Below, in pieces: positions 6,114-13,621 of a stretch of DNA of 16,365 bases. Source of the stretch: Pavlovales sp. CCMP2436 (taxonomy: Eukaryota > Haptophyta > Pavlovophyceae > Pavlovales). Made by a program: the position numbers and the translations under genes. Below the pieces are notes generated by a model. The model was given only the letters and a program-made list of their open reading frames with translations, was not told the origin of the DNA and did no database searches. The stretch covers positions 166,013-182,377 of the forward strand of contig MU631368.1 in NCBI GenBank assembly GCA_026770615.1, read 5' to 3'. Numbering within the stretch: the stretch's first letter is position 1; each line of letters opens with the position of its first letter.

Positions 6114-6894
6114 GCACCGCGTGCAGGCGGATCCACATGTGGAAGCGCGCCGCCTTGATCGTGGCCCCCTTGCGGTCGACCAGCCGGGGCGTGATGGTGG
6201 AGATGGCCGGCAGCGGCGAGCTGAACGTCGTCTTGGCGAACCCCTCCGGCAGCCACACCATGGCGTCGCGCGAGTCGTTCCAGCTGGAGGGGTGGTAGGC
6301 CGGCATGTGCGTCGGCAGCACCGCGAGCATGCGCTCCATGTTGCGGTTGCTCGACTGGATGTTGCCCGGGATCTCGTTGATCTCCAGGCCGATGTAGTCC
6401 TGCTGCGGCTCGCCCGTGACGCCCTCGTACAGGTTGCCCGAGGAGAGCCCGCAGAAGGCGTAGGCGCGCACCTCGCAGGCGGTGATCATCTTGAAGCGGC
6501 CCAGCAGCCGGAGCGGCCGCGGGATCCACTCGCGGACCAGCTGCATGCGGAACTGGTCGGCGTGGTCGAGGATGAGCGGCGCGTCGATGCGCACGCTGAA
6601 CGCGCCGCCCGAGTTCACGATCATCTCGCGCACAAACATGTAGTCGGTCACCGTGTTGGACACGTCCGAGACGAAGCGCACCACCGAGTCCACCTTGACG
6701 TTGCTGAAGAGCAGGTCCTCGCCCGTGTAGACGCCCTGGTTGTCCCACATGTCGATCGTGCTCGTCGCGGTGGGCTCCAGCCGCGAGCCCGTCATCACAC
6801 GCCCGCAAGTGACCTCGTCCGCATCGTACTCCACGTCGGTGATGTAGAGGTTGTGCACCAGGTCGCTTGACGACGTGGGCGGGTTGTCGCACAT
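6106..6894 (-). CDS. Putative single-jelly-roll capsid (penton-like) protein
   Basis: A 262-residue protein, MCDNPPTSSSDLVHNLYITD to HMWIRLHAVRF. It is rich in beta-prone segments with few charged helices. Suggestive features are LEINEIPGNIQSSNRN (about 172-187) and the C-terminal run FSSPLPAISTITPRLVDRKG followed by a hydrophobic strand (RFHMWIRL); the pattern 'PL..IS.....LVD..G' followed by a strand resembles the C-terminal strands of jelly-roll penton and capsid proteins of polinton-like and giant viruses. The length suits a penton-like single jelly roll and is too short for a double-jelly-roll major capsid protein (usually 400-600). An AAATTC tract lies about 24 nt before the ATG. The capsid call is inference from composition and context; no fold prediction was possible. 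Confidence 0.5.
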   Translation of the reverse strand: MCDNPPTSSSDLVHNLYITDVEYDADEVTCGRVMTGSRLEPTATSTIDMWDNQGVYTGEDLLFSNVKVDSVVRFVSDVSNTVTDYMFVREMIVNSGGAFSVRIDAPLILDHADQFRMQLVREWIPRPLRLLGRFKMITACEVRAYAFCGLSSGNLYEGVTGEPQQDYIGLEINEIPGNIQSSNRNMERMLAVLPTHMPAYHPSSWNDSRDAMVWLPEGFAKTTFSSPLPAISTITPRLVDRKGATIKAARFHMWIRLHAVRF

Positions 6895-6942
6895 GGCCGC
6901 GCTCAGAGGGCACGTCAGAATTTACGCACGCAGTCCGGCTTG

Positions 6943-8370
6943 TCACCACCCGCCAGCCCCCCCCCACGACGCGCTATTCCACCCGCTCGTGTTCGGGCGA
7001 AACGTAAGACCCAGCTGCACGGCTGGGATTTTTGGCTTGAACTTGGGCGGCGTGGGCCGTCTGGGGGGGGTGCGCGGTCGAGCGGCCGGTTCGGTCGGCC
7101 TTGGCGCGTCGCCCGAGCACCTCTTGCTCTCCAGGCGCCAGCAGGTGCTGTTGTTCTGCGGCGCCCAGCCCCCGGGGCAGTTCTTGGGCTTGGAGTGGTA
7201 CTCCTTGCAGCCCGGGGTCTTGGTGTTGCGGCAGCCGTAGTTGCCGTGGCCGCCAGTCGGCACCCAGCCGCCCGGGCAAAGTGCGAAGAGGCCGTTGCGG
7301 CTCTTCCTCTCGTAGTCGTGCCGCTTCTTGCAGCCGCCCCGCTCGCTGCCCCGGGACTGCGTACGGCGGCACATGGCGCCGGCGTTCGACGTGCCGTCCG
7401 GGCAGTGGCAGCTCTTCGGGTTGACGAGCGGCTGGAACGCGTCGGCGATCTGGTCGACGACGTCCTGGGTCCCCGACTTGACCTCGTCGACTATGTCCTC
7501 CACGAGGGGCGCCAGCGTCTCGCCGGTCGTGGCCGGGTTGAGGATCCGCAGGACCGTCTCGGCCTGGGCGCGCTGCTCGGGCGTCTGCGCGACCAGGTCG
7601 GCCAGCGAGCCGCCCAGCCCGCCCACGACCACGTCGCCCACCATCGCGCTGCCCATCGACGCGAGGTACGCCGACGCCGCGAGTTCGCCCTGCTCGCGCC
7701 GAATGATGGCCGCGCGCGCCTGGTGCATCGCAAGGGCCGTGTCGACCACCGCGACGATCTCGACGGGCGCCGTGGCGATCGACGCGACGGCGTCCAGGGC
7801 GCCGTCGGCCAGCCCCTTCTCCACCGAGCCCTCGGTCAGGTCGGCCGTCAGCTCGCTCAGCGGGTCGTTCACCGCGTCGGCCGCAGCGGTGAGCTCGGTC
7901 TGCCGCGCCACGTACAGCTCGAGCTGCCGGTTCTGCTCGGCGCGCTTGAGCAGCTCCTCGGCCTGGCTGCGCAGCTTGTCGTTGGCCAGCTCGCTCAGGT
8001 CGCCCGCCAGGCCGAGACTCGCCAGGCCGCCGCCCAGCTTGCCGATGGACGCGGTGCCGTACTTGGCGAGCGCGCCGCCCGACGCGCTCAGAATGGCCTT
8101 CTGCCCGCCCTTGGACGCGAGCACGAGCGCGGCGTCGACCCCGATGGCGCCCGCCGCGTAGGGCACCATGGTCTTGAGCATATCGCCGATCTGCTCGGCC
8201 AGCGAGTTGGGCACCGGGGCGGCCGGAACCATCAGCTCGCCGTTGTCGACCAGGGCCAGGTCGGCTTCCGGGTCGGCTAGGGGCTCGGCCGCCTGCTCGA
8301 GCGACAATATGTAGAAGCCCATGCCCAGGCTCGCGGCCACGAAGCCGCCGACATAGTACGCGGTGCGCAT
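6943..8370 (-). CDS. Membrane-anchored Cys-rich protein, divergent from fibre
   Basis: A 475-residue protein with the start chosen at 8370 (MRTAYYVGGFVAAS); an in-frame ATG 23 codons earlier lies beyond the T-tract signal. An N-terminal membrane span (about 4-22, YYVGGFVAASLGMGFYIL) precedes an Ala/Leu-rich, mostly helical region (30-310). Residues 317-422 form a Cys-rich module with three related units: CHCPDGTSNAGAMC, CPGGWVPTGGHGNYGC and CPGGWAPQNNSTC, each followed by a basic stretch and another Cys. The tail is Pro/Arg-rich (RPRTPPRRPTPPKFKPK) and ends in a Trp/Gly-rich peptide (WNSASWGGAGGW). It is likely a virion surface or membrane protein with disulphide-stabilised repeats. It shares a 61-bp divergent promoter with the fibre gene. 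The long plus-strand frame opposite it is a GC shadow. Confidence 0.7.
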   Translation of the reverse strand: MRTAYYVGGFVAASLGMGFYILSLEQAAEPLADPEADLALVDNGELMVPAAPVPNSLAEQIGDMLKTMVPYAAGAIGVDAALVLASKGGQKAILSASGGALAKYGTASIGKLGGGLASLGLAGDLSELANDKLRSQAEELLKRAEQNRQLELYVARQTELTAAADAVNDPLSELTADLTEGSVEKGLADGALDAVASIATAPVEIVAVVDTALAMHQARAAIIRREQGELAASAYLASMGSAMVGDVVVGGLGGSLADLVAQTPEQRAQAETVLRILNPATTGETLAPLVEDIVDEVKSGTQDVVDQIADAFQPLVNPKSCHCPDGTSNAGAMCRRTQSRGSERGGCKKRHDYERKSRNGLFALCPGGWVPTGGHGNYGCRNTKTPGCKEYHSKPKNCPGGWAPQNNSTCWRLESKRCSGDAPRPTEPAARPRTPPRRPTPPKFKPKIPAVQLGLTFRPNTSGWNSASWGGAGGW

Positions 8371-8431
8371 CTCGCTGGACGGCTCGAAAGTTTTTTTAGT
8401 AGAGTGTTTTTTTTCGCGCGCGCCTCGCACA
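8371..8431. promoter_or_regulatory. Divergent promoter between membrane protein and fibre genes
   Basis: TCGAAAGTTTTTTTAG (8384-8399) lies 15-28 nt from the minus ATG at 8370, where it reads AACTTTCGAGCCG. TTTTTTTTCGCGCGCGCC (8407-8424) lies just before the plus ATG at 8432. Both fit the T-tract/GC signal of the block. Confidence 0.55.
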
Positions 8432-10324
8432 ATGTACAACGTACCGAGGCCGGCCTACACGCTCCTGCGCCCCTACGCGCGCAAGTTTGCGAGCGTCTTC
8501 ACCCAGTCCCTCGAGACCGTGCAGACCGAGCAGGCCGATATCACCGACCTGTCCGTCGGCGGCAAGACGCTGCTGAGCGCGGCCGTGAGCACCGGCAACA
8601 ACGGCCTGCGCAGCGACGAGACGGAGGCCGTCGCCTACTTCAACTACGCGTCGCTCGCCAACCGCGCCTGGCCCGACGGCTCCAGCAACGCGGTCACCAC
8701 GGGCACCTACGCGATTCCCTACTCGAGCGTGGGTGTGTCCGTGCCCGGTGATGCGGCCATTTGCCTGCTCAAGGACGCGGCGGGCACGGTGCTCTCCGGT
8801 GACGATACGCTGGGGGCCGTCGCAATCCAGTTCGACTACGCGGTCGGCCAGTTTGGCTGCATCGCTACAGTCGGCGACCCTGAAATGGGCGTGGAGCTGC
8901 CGGCGGGCTACACGGTGCCGCACGCCTACGCAGTGCTCATGGACGTGGGCATCGGCGACCCGGCACTGGGCAAGGTGAAATTACAGGTCTTCGGGCCGAC
9001 CGGCTACACGGGCGTCGCGGAGTGGGAACTGCCGACCGGCACGGAGTCGGGCGCGCTCATCACGGTTGTGCTACAGGAAGACGAGCCCGTGTGCTGGCTG
9101 GACAACGTGCCGCTCGACCCGGAGACGGCCTTCCCGGCAGTCGCGAACGATACGTGGTCGCTGACCAAGCTCTACAGCCTGCAGCCAGGAACGGTGCCCC
9201 TGCGCCTAGGCGGCTTGCCCGTGGGGATCAGGGACGGCAGCGCCTTCAACGCCACGCCGGCCGCCTTCTCCAGCCTGCGCGTGCACTGCAAGGCGCGCAC
9301 GCTCGGCATCCAACTCTCGCCCGCGCTCGTGTCCGCCGCGCAACACGCCTCGAGGCTCGCGCCCAACGTGCAGCTGGGGAGCAACACGGAGCTGGGGGCG
9401 AATTTAATGGTGCGCGGGTCGGCCACGTTCACGGACCGCGTGTATCTGCCCGAACTGACCTACATCGGCGAGACGCTGATCAGCGAAATCGGCCCGGCAA
9501 AGGTGGCTGTCACGGGCTGCACGCCGTCCGACTCATGGCTCGTGACAACGGACAATCCGGTCGGCCAGCTCCAAGCCCACGTCACTGCGGCCTACGACCC
9601 GGCCACCGCCGAACTCTTGGCGGCCAAAGCGAACCCTATGTTCACCTCGAATAACACAATCGCAACGAGCGTCGACTGGCCCGACGCAGACGGCTGGCTC
9701 GTCAGCGCCAGCTCAACATACCCCTCGAGCAACCCTTATCAAACTGCTTACCACGTATTCAATCAGATTGACACCCACGGCGACGTTTGGATGTCGAACG
9801 GAGGGTACAGCAATAATGTCGGGGCTCAATGGGTCCAGCTCCAGTACCCCTACGCGGTGGCCTTGAGGTCGTTCACCATCACCGGGACAAACAATAATAT
9901 GCACGAATTCACGATCAGTGCCTCCAACGACAACTCAAATTTCCTAGACATCCAATCGTACATAACAACAAACCACGATTCTCCCTACAATTTCGCAGTG
10001 ACCACGGCGCACATTCCGTACAGGTACTGGCGGATGACAATCACCAAGACCCACAGCTCTACTACTGTGCAATTCAACGAGTGGCGGCTGTATACGGGGT
10101 GGTCGGCCGGTCGTATCGACCACGCAGATTTTCAAGGCCCGCTGCCGCCTGCGCCCGCGCCTTCGTTCGCCGCCGCTATATTTGCCGCCGCCACTGCCTT
10201 TGCTGTTGCCTTCTCCCCGGCGATGCCCGTGATGCGACCGATGCCAATAACTCGGCCTCGGCTCGAGCGAGACGAGCCCGGCTGGCATCGTCCGAGCACG
10301 GCCCGCTCGCCTGCCGCTGCTTGA
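8432..10324 (+). CDS. Fibre-like protein with C-terminal discoidin (F5/8C) domain
   Basis: A 630-residue protein with the start at 8432 (MYNVPRPAYTLLRPYARKFA) after a strong T-tract signal. Residues about 40-310 are beta-rich and Gly/Thr-rich. Around 325-350 a fibre-like stretch occurs (LGANLMVRGSATFTDRVYLP). Residues about 425-558 look like a discoidin/F5-8 type C carbohydrate-binding domain: SASSTYPSSNPYQTAYHVF, WMSNGGYSNNVGAQWVQLQY, LRSFTITGTNN, FTISASNDNSNFLDI, and YRYWRMTITKTHSSTTVQFN ending in EWRLYTG. In viruses such domains sit on fibres that bind host glycans. The last 70 residues or so are Ala/Pro-rich, low complexity and overlap the host exostosin gene antisense (10176-10324), so the native end may be near 10,110 and the tail host-derived. 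There is no signal peptide or membrane span. Confidence 0.75.
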   Translation: MYNVPRPAYTLLRPYARKFASVFTQSLETVQTEQADITDLSVGGKTLLSAAVSTGNNGLRSDETEAVAYFNYASLANRAWPDGSSNAVTTGTYAIPYSSVGVSVPGDAAICLLKDAAGTVLSGDDTLGAVAIQFDYAVGQFGCIATVGDPEMGVELPAGYTVPHAYAVLMDVGIGDPALGKVKLQVFGPTGYTGVAEWELPTGTESGALITVVLQEDEPVCWLDNVPLDPETAFPAVANDTWSLTKLYSLQPGTVPLRLGGLPVGIRDGSAFNATPAAFSSLRVHCKARTLGIQLSPALVSAAQHASRLAPNVQLGSNTELGANLMVRGSATFTDRVYLPELTYIGETLISEIGPAKVAVTGCTPSDSWLVTTDNPVGQLQAHVTAAYDPATAELLAAKANPMFTSNNTIATSVDWPDADGWLVSASSTYPSSNPYQTAYHVFNQIDTHGDVWMSNGGYSNNVGAQWVQLQYPYAVALRSFTITGTNNNMHEFTISASNDNSNFLDIQSYITTNHDSPYNFAVTTAHIPYRYWRMTITKTHSSTTVQFNEWRLYTGWSAGRIDHADFQGPLPPAPAPSFAAAIFAAATAFAVAFSPAMPVMRPMPITRPRLERDEPGWHRPSTARSPAAA

Positions 10325-12289
10325 TGGAGACCTCATTTTGCACGCGCTTCATGCCGGGCGTGACGCACTCACTCTGGCGCAGCGAGTATCGCTCGCGGGC
10401 CCATTTGCGAACGGCGTCGCTCGCGTCGTACGCCAGTCGGCTGCGGAATCCGCAATGGACATCCGGCGAGAGCGGGTGGCGCTCCACCCGCGCGCTCAGC
10501 TGGCTGCGCAGGAAGGCGGCCTCGAGCAGCAAGTTCTCGGCAACGCGACTTGCGCCACCAAAAGGCCGCGAGAGCACATCTCTCCCGAAGTGCGCCATGA
10601 GCTCGCGGGCGCGTGTCCGCCTGCGCACATGGTTACAGAATACAGTGATAACTGTACAGTGTCACATACGGAGCTTGTGGTGTGCGGCGAGGCGGAACCG
10701 GCTGTTGCAGGATGTCATCGGCATGGGGCACTAGTCACTACAGCGGTCAATATCGCAAAGGCGTTATTACTTACCGCTCGTCAGGCCACTCTCGGAGGAC
10801 GTGGCGCAGCGCATCGCCCGGGTTACATTTAGCTCTGAGCTCGCCCAAGTGGGCCTGCGGCACGCGGCGGCGGGGGGGGGGTTGTGAGTCCGCGGGCTCG
10901 TTGGCGGGCGGCGGTTCACAAGCGGAAGCCCGGCCGCAAGCCGAGCGGGGCGCCGCGCGTACGCTTAGGTGCTCCCACGGCACCCAGCACTGGAACGGCA
11001 CTGCAACTGTGAAGACCGGGTCGCTGACAAAGATAGGAATCGCCCCGAACCCGAAGCCGCTCGTCACTCGGTTCGAGCCGGGGCGGTCGCCGCGCAGGGC
11101 AAGTAGAAACTCGGCGCGCGATGCGAGGAGCTCTTCTTTCCCGAATTTCCCCTGGCACACCAGCTTTGTCACCGTGCCCCAGTCCACGCCTGGTGGGCAC
11201 TCGGGCAAGCAGTGCCGCTGCTTTGAGGTGTCCACGAAAATTGCGCTTCGTTCAAGGCAGATAGAAGAAGGCAGATAACAAGTCAGAGCGGGTAAATGTG
11301 AGACGAAAAAGCAGATAGTAAGTGACAGGGCAGACAGAGTGTTCTCCATATCTCCGGGGAAGGCCATCGGTCTCGAAGAGCGTGTGGGCTCGCTCTCGGA
11401 AACATTGACGCACGACGTACCCCTGGTGATATAAATTTCAATATCAGTTGGTTTTGAGCGCAACGAGTGTATCAATATCAACCCCGGCACAACGAGTGTT
11501 GTGCCGTATATATATTAATACCTGGTGATACATATTGGCGTGTGTCTGGCCGCCATACCAGAAGGTCAGGTTCCTCGGAGCCGTAGGGTTGATGGCCGTT
11601 GAAGCGGCCTGGTCAAAGTCGGGCAGCATCAAGCTCGCGAGCCACGGATCCGAGGGCGAGATGCCGTTGTGTTTGCCAACCATGTAGCTCGCCCAAAGGG
11701 CATCCTTAAACGCCGGGGTCGAGGACGGGCTGGCGAACACGCCGTTGTGCGCGATGACGTGGTCTTTACGGCGCGCAGCCCACAATGGGCTGTTGTACAC
11801 TAGGTCCAGTGTGCGCGCCGTGATGGTGCTGTTCTCGCCAGCGCACACCTCGTCTAGGCCAATAGCAACGGGAATGACAATGAAAGCCGCGGCTTCCGGC
11901 CGCGACACACGCCAGCGGTGCCGCCTCAGCTGCAGGGCGAAGTACGCCGCCGTGTAGAGATATGGCCCCATGTGGCGTTCCGCCGTGCACCTCTCGAATT
12001 GCGCCAGTATGGTGGCCAGTGGCATATCTGCGAAGTCGTACATATAGAACGGCACGGCCTTCTGGGTCGCGCGAAGCTCCTCGGACGCCGCGATGAGCTC
12101 GGACGCAGTCCAGCTTAGGTCGAGCGGCGGGAAGCGAGCCGAAAGGGAACCCGCAGACTCGCCTGGTTGCCTCCCTCCCACCGATCCCGGCGGGAGCGTG
12201 GGCAGGTACTCGCGCGGGATCGGGATGGGTTGGGTTGCAGTAGAGCGCACGAGCACCACGAGCCCGAACACTAGCGGGAATGTGCGCAT
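10176..12289 (-). CDS. Exostosin-family (GT47) glycosyltransferase, about five exons
   Basis: Host-type spliced gene. Exon 1 (12289-11522, 256 codons) has a signal peptide or anchor (MRTFPLVFGLVVLVRSTATQ) and the exostosin start VPFYMYDFADMP, then FERCTAERHMGPYLYTAAYF and FIVIPVAIG. Intron 1 is 11521-11423 (CAG|GTATTA, CACCAG|G). Exon 2 from 11422 (GYVVRQCFRERAH) ends near 11336. Exon 3 from about 11220 holds the C-terminal donor-site region: LLALRGDRPGSNRVTSGFGF, then GAIPIFVSD and VPFQCWVPWEHLS. A possible in-frame intron is 10962-10855. Exon 4 ends at 10775 (GCG|GTAAGT), and intron 4 to 10621 rejoins in phase with an exon that stays open to 10176. The intron 2 boundaries are approximate. 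Exostosins add sugars in the Golgi. The 3' end overlaps the viral fibre tail antisense. Another GTGAGT donor at 10372 leaves the true end open. Confidence 0.75.
11423..11521 (-). other. 99-bp intron flanked by a 10-bp direct repeat
   Basis: Both splice junctions lie within TATCACCAGG on the minus strand: TATCACCAG|GTATTAAT at the donor and TATCACCAG|GGGTACG at the acceptor. Inside is a perfect hairpin, CGGCACAAC-GAGT-GTTGTGCCG (11485-11506). The intron is phase 0. Short, uniform introns with target-site-like flanks are typical of introner insertions; that origin is inference. Confidence 0.6.
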
Positions 12290-12520
12290 CGTGTGGTGTG
12301 GTTGGTGCGAGTGCCTAGTGGGGCGAGACGACCATAGCTATTTTTTAATATTTAAAATAGTTCTGATTAAAAACTCATCATACGCCTAATCGTGATTTAA
12401 GTGTGTTATGTTATGTTATGATGCCTTCAACACACCCGCAGCGCCAAAGCGTTGGGGGCGGTGGCTTTCATGGTATTCGCTCAGTGGGAAGAGGCGCTCA
12501 GCCCTTGCCTGTTCCGGTTT
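12290..12520. other. Upstream region of the exostosin gene
   Basis: No gene seen. It holds an AT-rich stretch, TTTTTTAATATTTAAAATAG (about 12342-12361), that could supply a TATA-like element for the minus-strand gene starting at 12289. A TTATG pentamer repeat (12407-12421) is also present. The rest is unremarkable mixed-composition DNA. Confidence 0.4.
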
Positions 12521-12904
12521 TCATTCCGAGATCTGAGAGCTTCCAGGAAAGAGCGAATTTGAGCGTTTCGCGAACCTGGTGAACCGGACCAGCCCAGCCC
12601 CGTAAGCAGCAATCCGGCGCTTTTCAGATGGGTTCACTGCGTGTGTGCTCGACGGGTAGCCACACTGCGACGCAGCCCACGATGCGTCCCTGACAGTGAA
12701 GTCATTGGGCTGCGTACGATGCACCTCCCGCGGGCGCCGGCCGCGAGCAGGCTGGACGGCACGCCAAAGCGCGCCGTACATCGATTCTTTCATCGGATTC
12801 CGGGCCTCAATCGGACTGGCTTGTTTGTGATACTCGATTGCGCTTTTTTTTAATAATAGTTCTGTTAATGTCCCCCGACTTGCAGCCCGAAGGCGTACGG
12901 GCAT
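12521..12904 (-). CDS. Hypothetical ORF beginning in a dispersed repeat
   Basis: A 127-codon frame. The first 20 residues (MPVRLRAASRGTLTELLLKK) lie inside the dispersed repeat and are conserved in its second copy at about 14.9 kb (MHVRLLAASRRTLKELLL). The remainder (for example VHRTQPNDFTVRDASWAASQ) is rich in Arg and Ser, without membrane spans or a recognised motif. Codon bias is weaker than in the viral genes. It could be a degenerate transposon-encoded protein, an exon, or chance. I do not recognise it. Confidence 0.3.
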   Translation of the reverse strand: MPVRLRAASRGTLTELLLKKSAIEYHKQASPIEARNPMKESMYGALWRAVQPARGRRPREVHRTQPNDFTVRDASWAASQCGYPSSTHAVNPSEKRRIAAYGAGLVRFTRFAKRSNSLFPGSSQISE

Positions 12905-12990
12905 GACCTGAGAGGGTCAGCGCATCTGTCGTATCATGTGCTATCTTACTCTCCGCATCGTCTCTCCGCCGCGACCCTTCCTCGTCGTAG
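12844..12990 (-). repeat. Dispersed repeat, copy A
   Basis: It matches 14872-15009 along its length (shared CCGACTTGCAG, GAAGGCGTACG, CAGCGCATC, CTCCGC). Read on the minus strand, it ends in an A-rich run (AAAAAAAA, plus 12844-12851), as a retroposed sequence would. It contains a short conserved frame (see 12521-12904). Confidence 0.75.
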
Positions 12991-13214
12991 CTTCGTTCCG
13001 CTGCCTTTTATGATTTACGCTGCAATGAGTTTTATGATTTTAATGATTTTCTAATGTATGTTTTATTATATATATTTTGTAGTGCGAGGGCTGTTGCATT
13101 CTGCCCGGGTTTTTTTCCGGTCGTGTCTGAGCGGCGAGGCATATGTGCTTAAATATCGACGGTGTTATGCTGTCACTTGCTTTCTGATTGATGACCCTGT
13201 TATACGTATATATA
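12991..13214. other. Intergenic, AT-rich
   Basis: No gene seen. TTTTATGATTT recurs at about 13006 and 13030, and a TTTTATTATATATATTTTG stretch lies near 13060-13080. Confidence 0.4.
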
Positions 13215-13480
13215 TAAATATATAAAGCGGCTCAGCGTTTGCAACAGGTCTGGGTCTGAGAGCTTCGTGCTAACACTCAGCAGAGAGGCTGCGATGGGCG
13301 GAGGTTATATATATAAAGCGGCTCAGCGTTTCAACATGAGGTGTTCGCTCACAGGCATGATCGTCATCAGACATCAGTCACCAGGGCAGTATATATAAAG
13401 CGGCTCAGCGTTTCAACATGAGGTGTTCACTCACAGTCACAGGCATGATCGTCATCAGACATCGCAGTCATCATGGCAGT
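13215..13480. repeat. Tandem repeat led by TATATAAAGCGGCTCAGCGTTT
   Basis: The block TATAAAGCGGCTCAGCGTTT occurs three times (gcgg at 13227, 13318 and 13400; periods 91 and 82 bp). Copies 2 and 3 share a further downstream segment of about 60 bp (CAACATGAGGTGTTC, CACAGGCATGATCGTCATCA, GACATC); copy 1 diverges after the block. Each unit begins with a TATA-box-like TATATAAAG. No coding frame spans them. The region from 13481 to 13621 shows nothing I can name. Confidence 0.8.
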
Positions 13481-13621
13481 AACAAGGGTGGTAAAGGTGC
13501 GAGGTTGGTGAAGATATACTTATAGTGTTACACTCCTTCAGTATTTCACACTTGCTACTGTATTGAGCCTAACTGTGCTGCCGCGCAACTGTGCTGGGCG
13601 CTCAGCAGCCCTTATGTCCCC

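Noticed and set aside
6106..6894. Assignment as the double-jelly-roll major capsid protein
   Set aside because: Only 262 residues, too short for two jelly rolls; a penton-like role was kept instead.
6940..8280. 446-codon plus-strand frame opposite the Cys-rich protein
   Set aside because: Low-complexity Arg/Ala/Val composition; the minus frame has a membrane anchor, ordered Cys repeats and a proper promoter.
12857..12990. tRNA gene or tRNA-derived SINE head
   Set aside because: No cloverleaf or convincing A/B box could be drawn on either strand.
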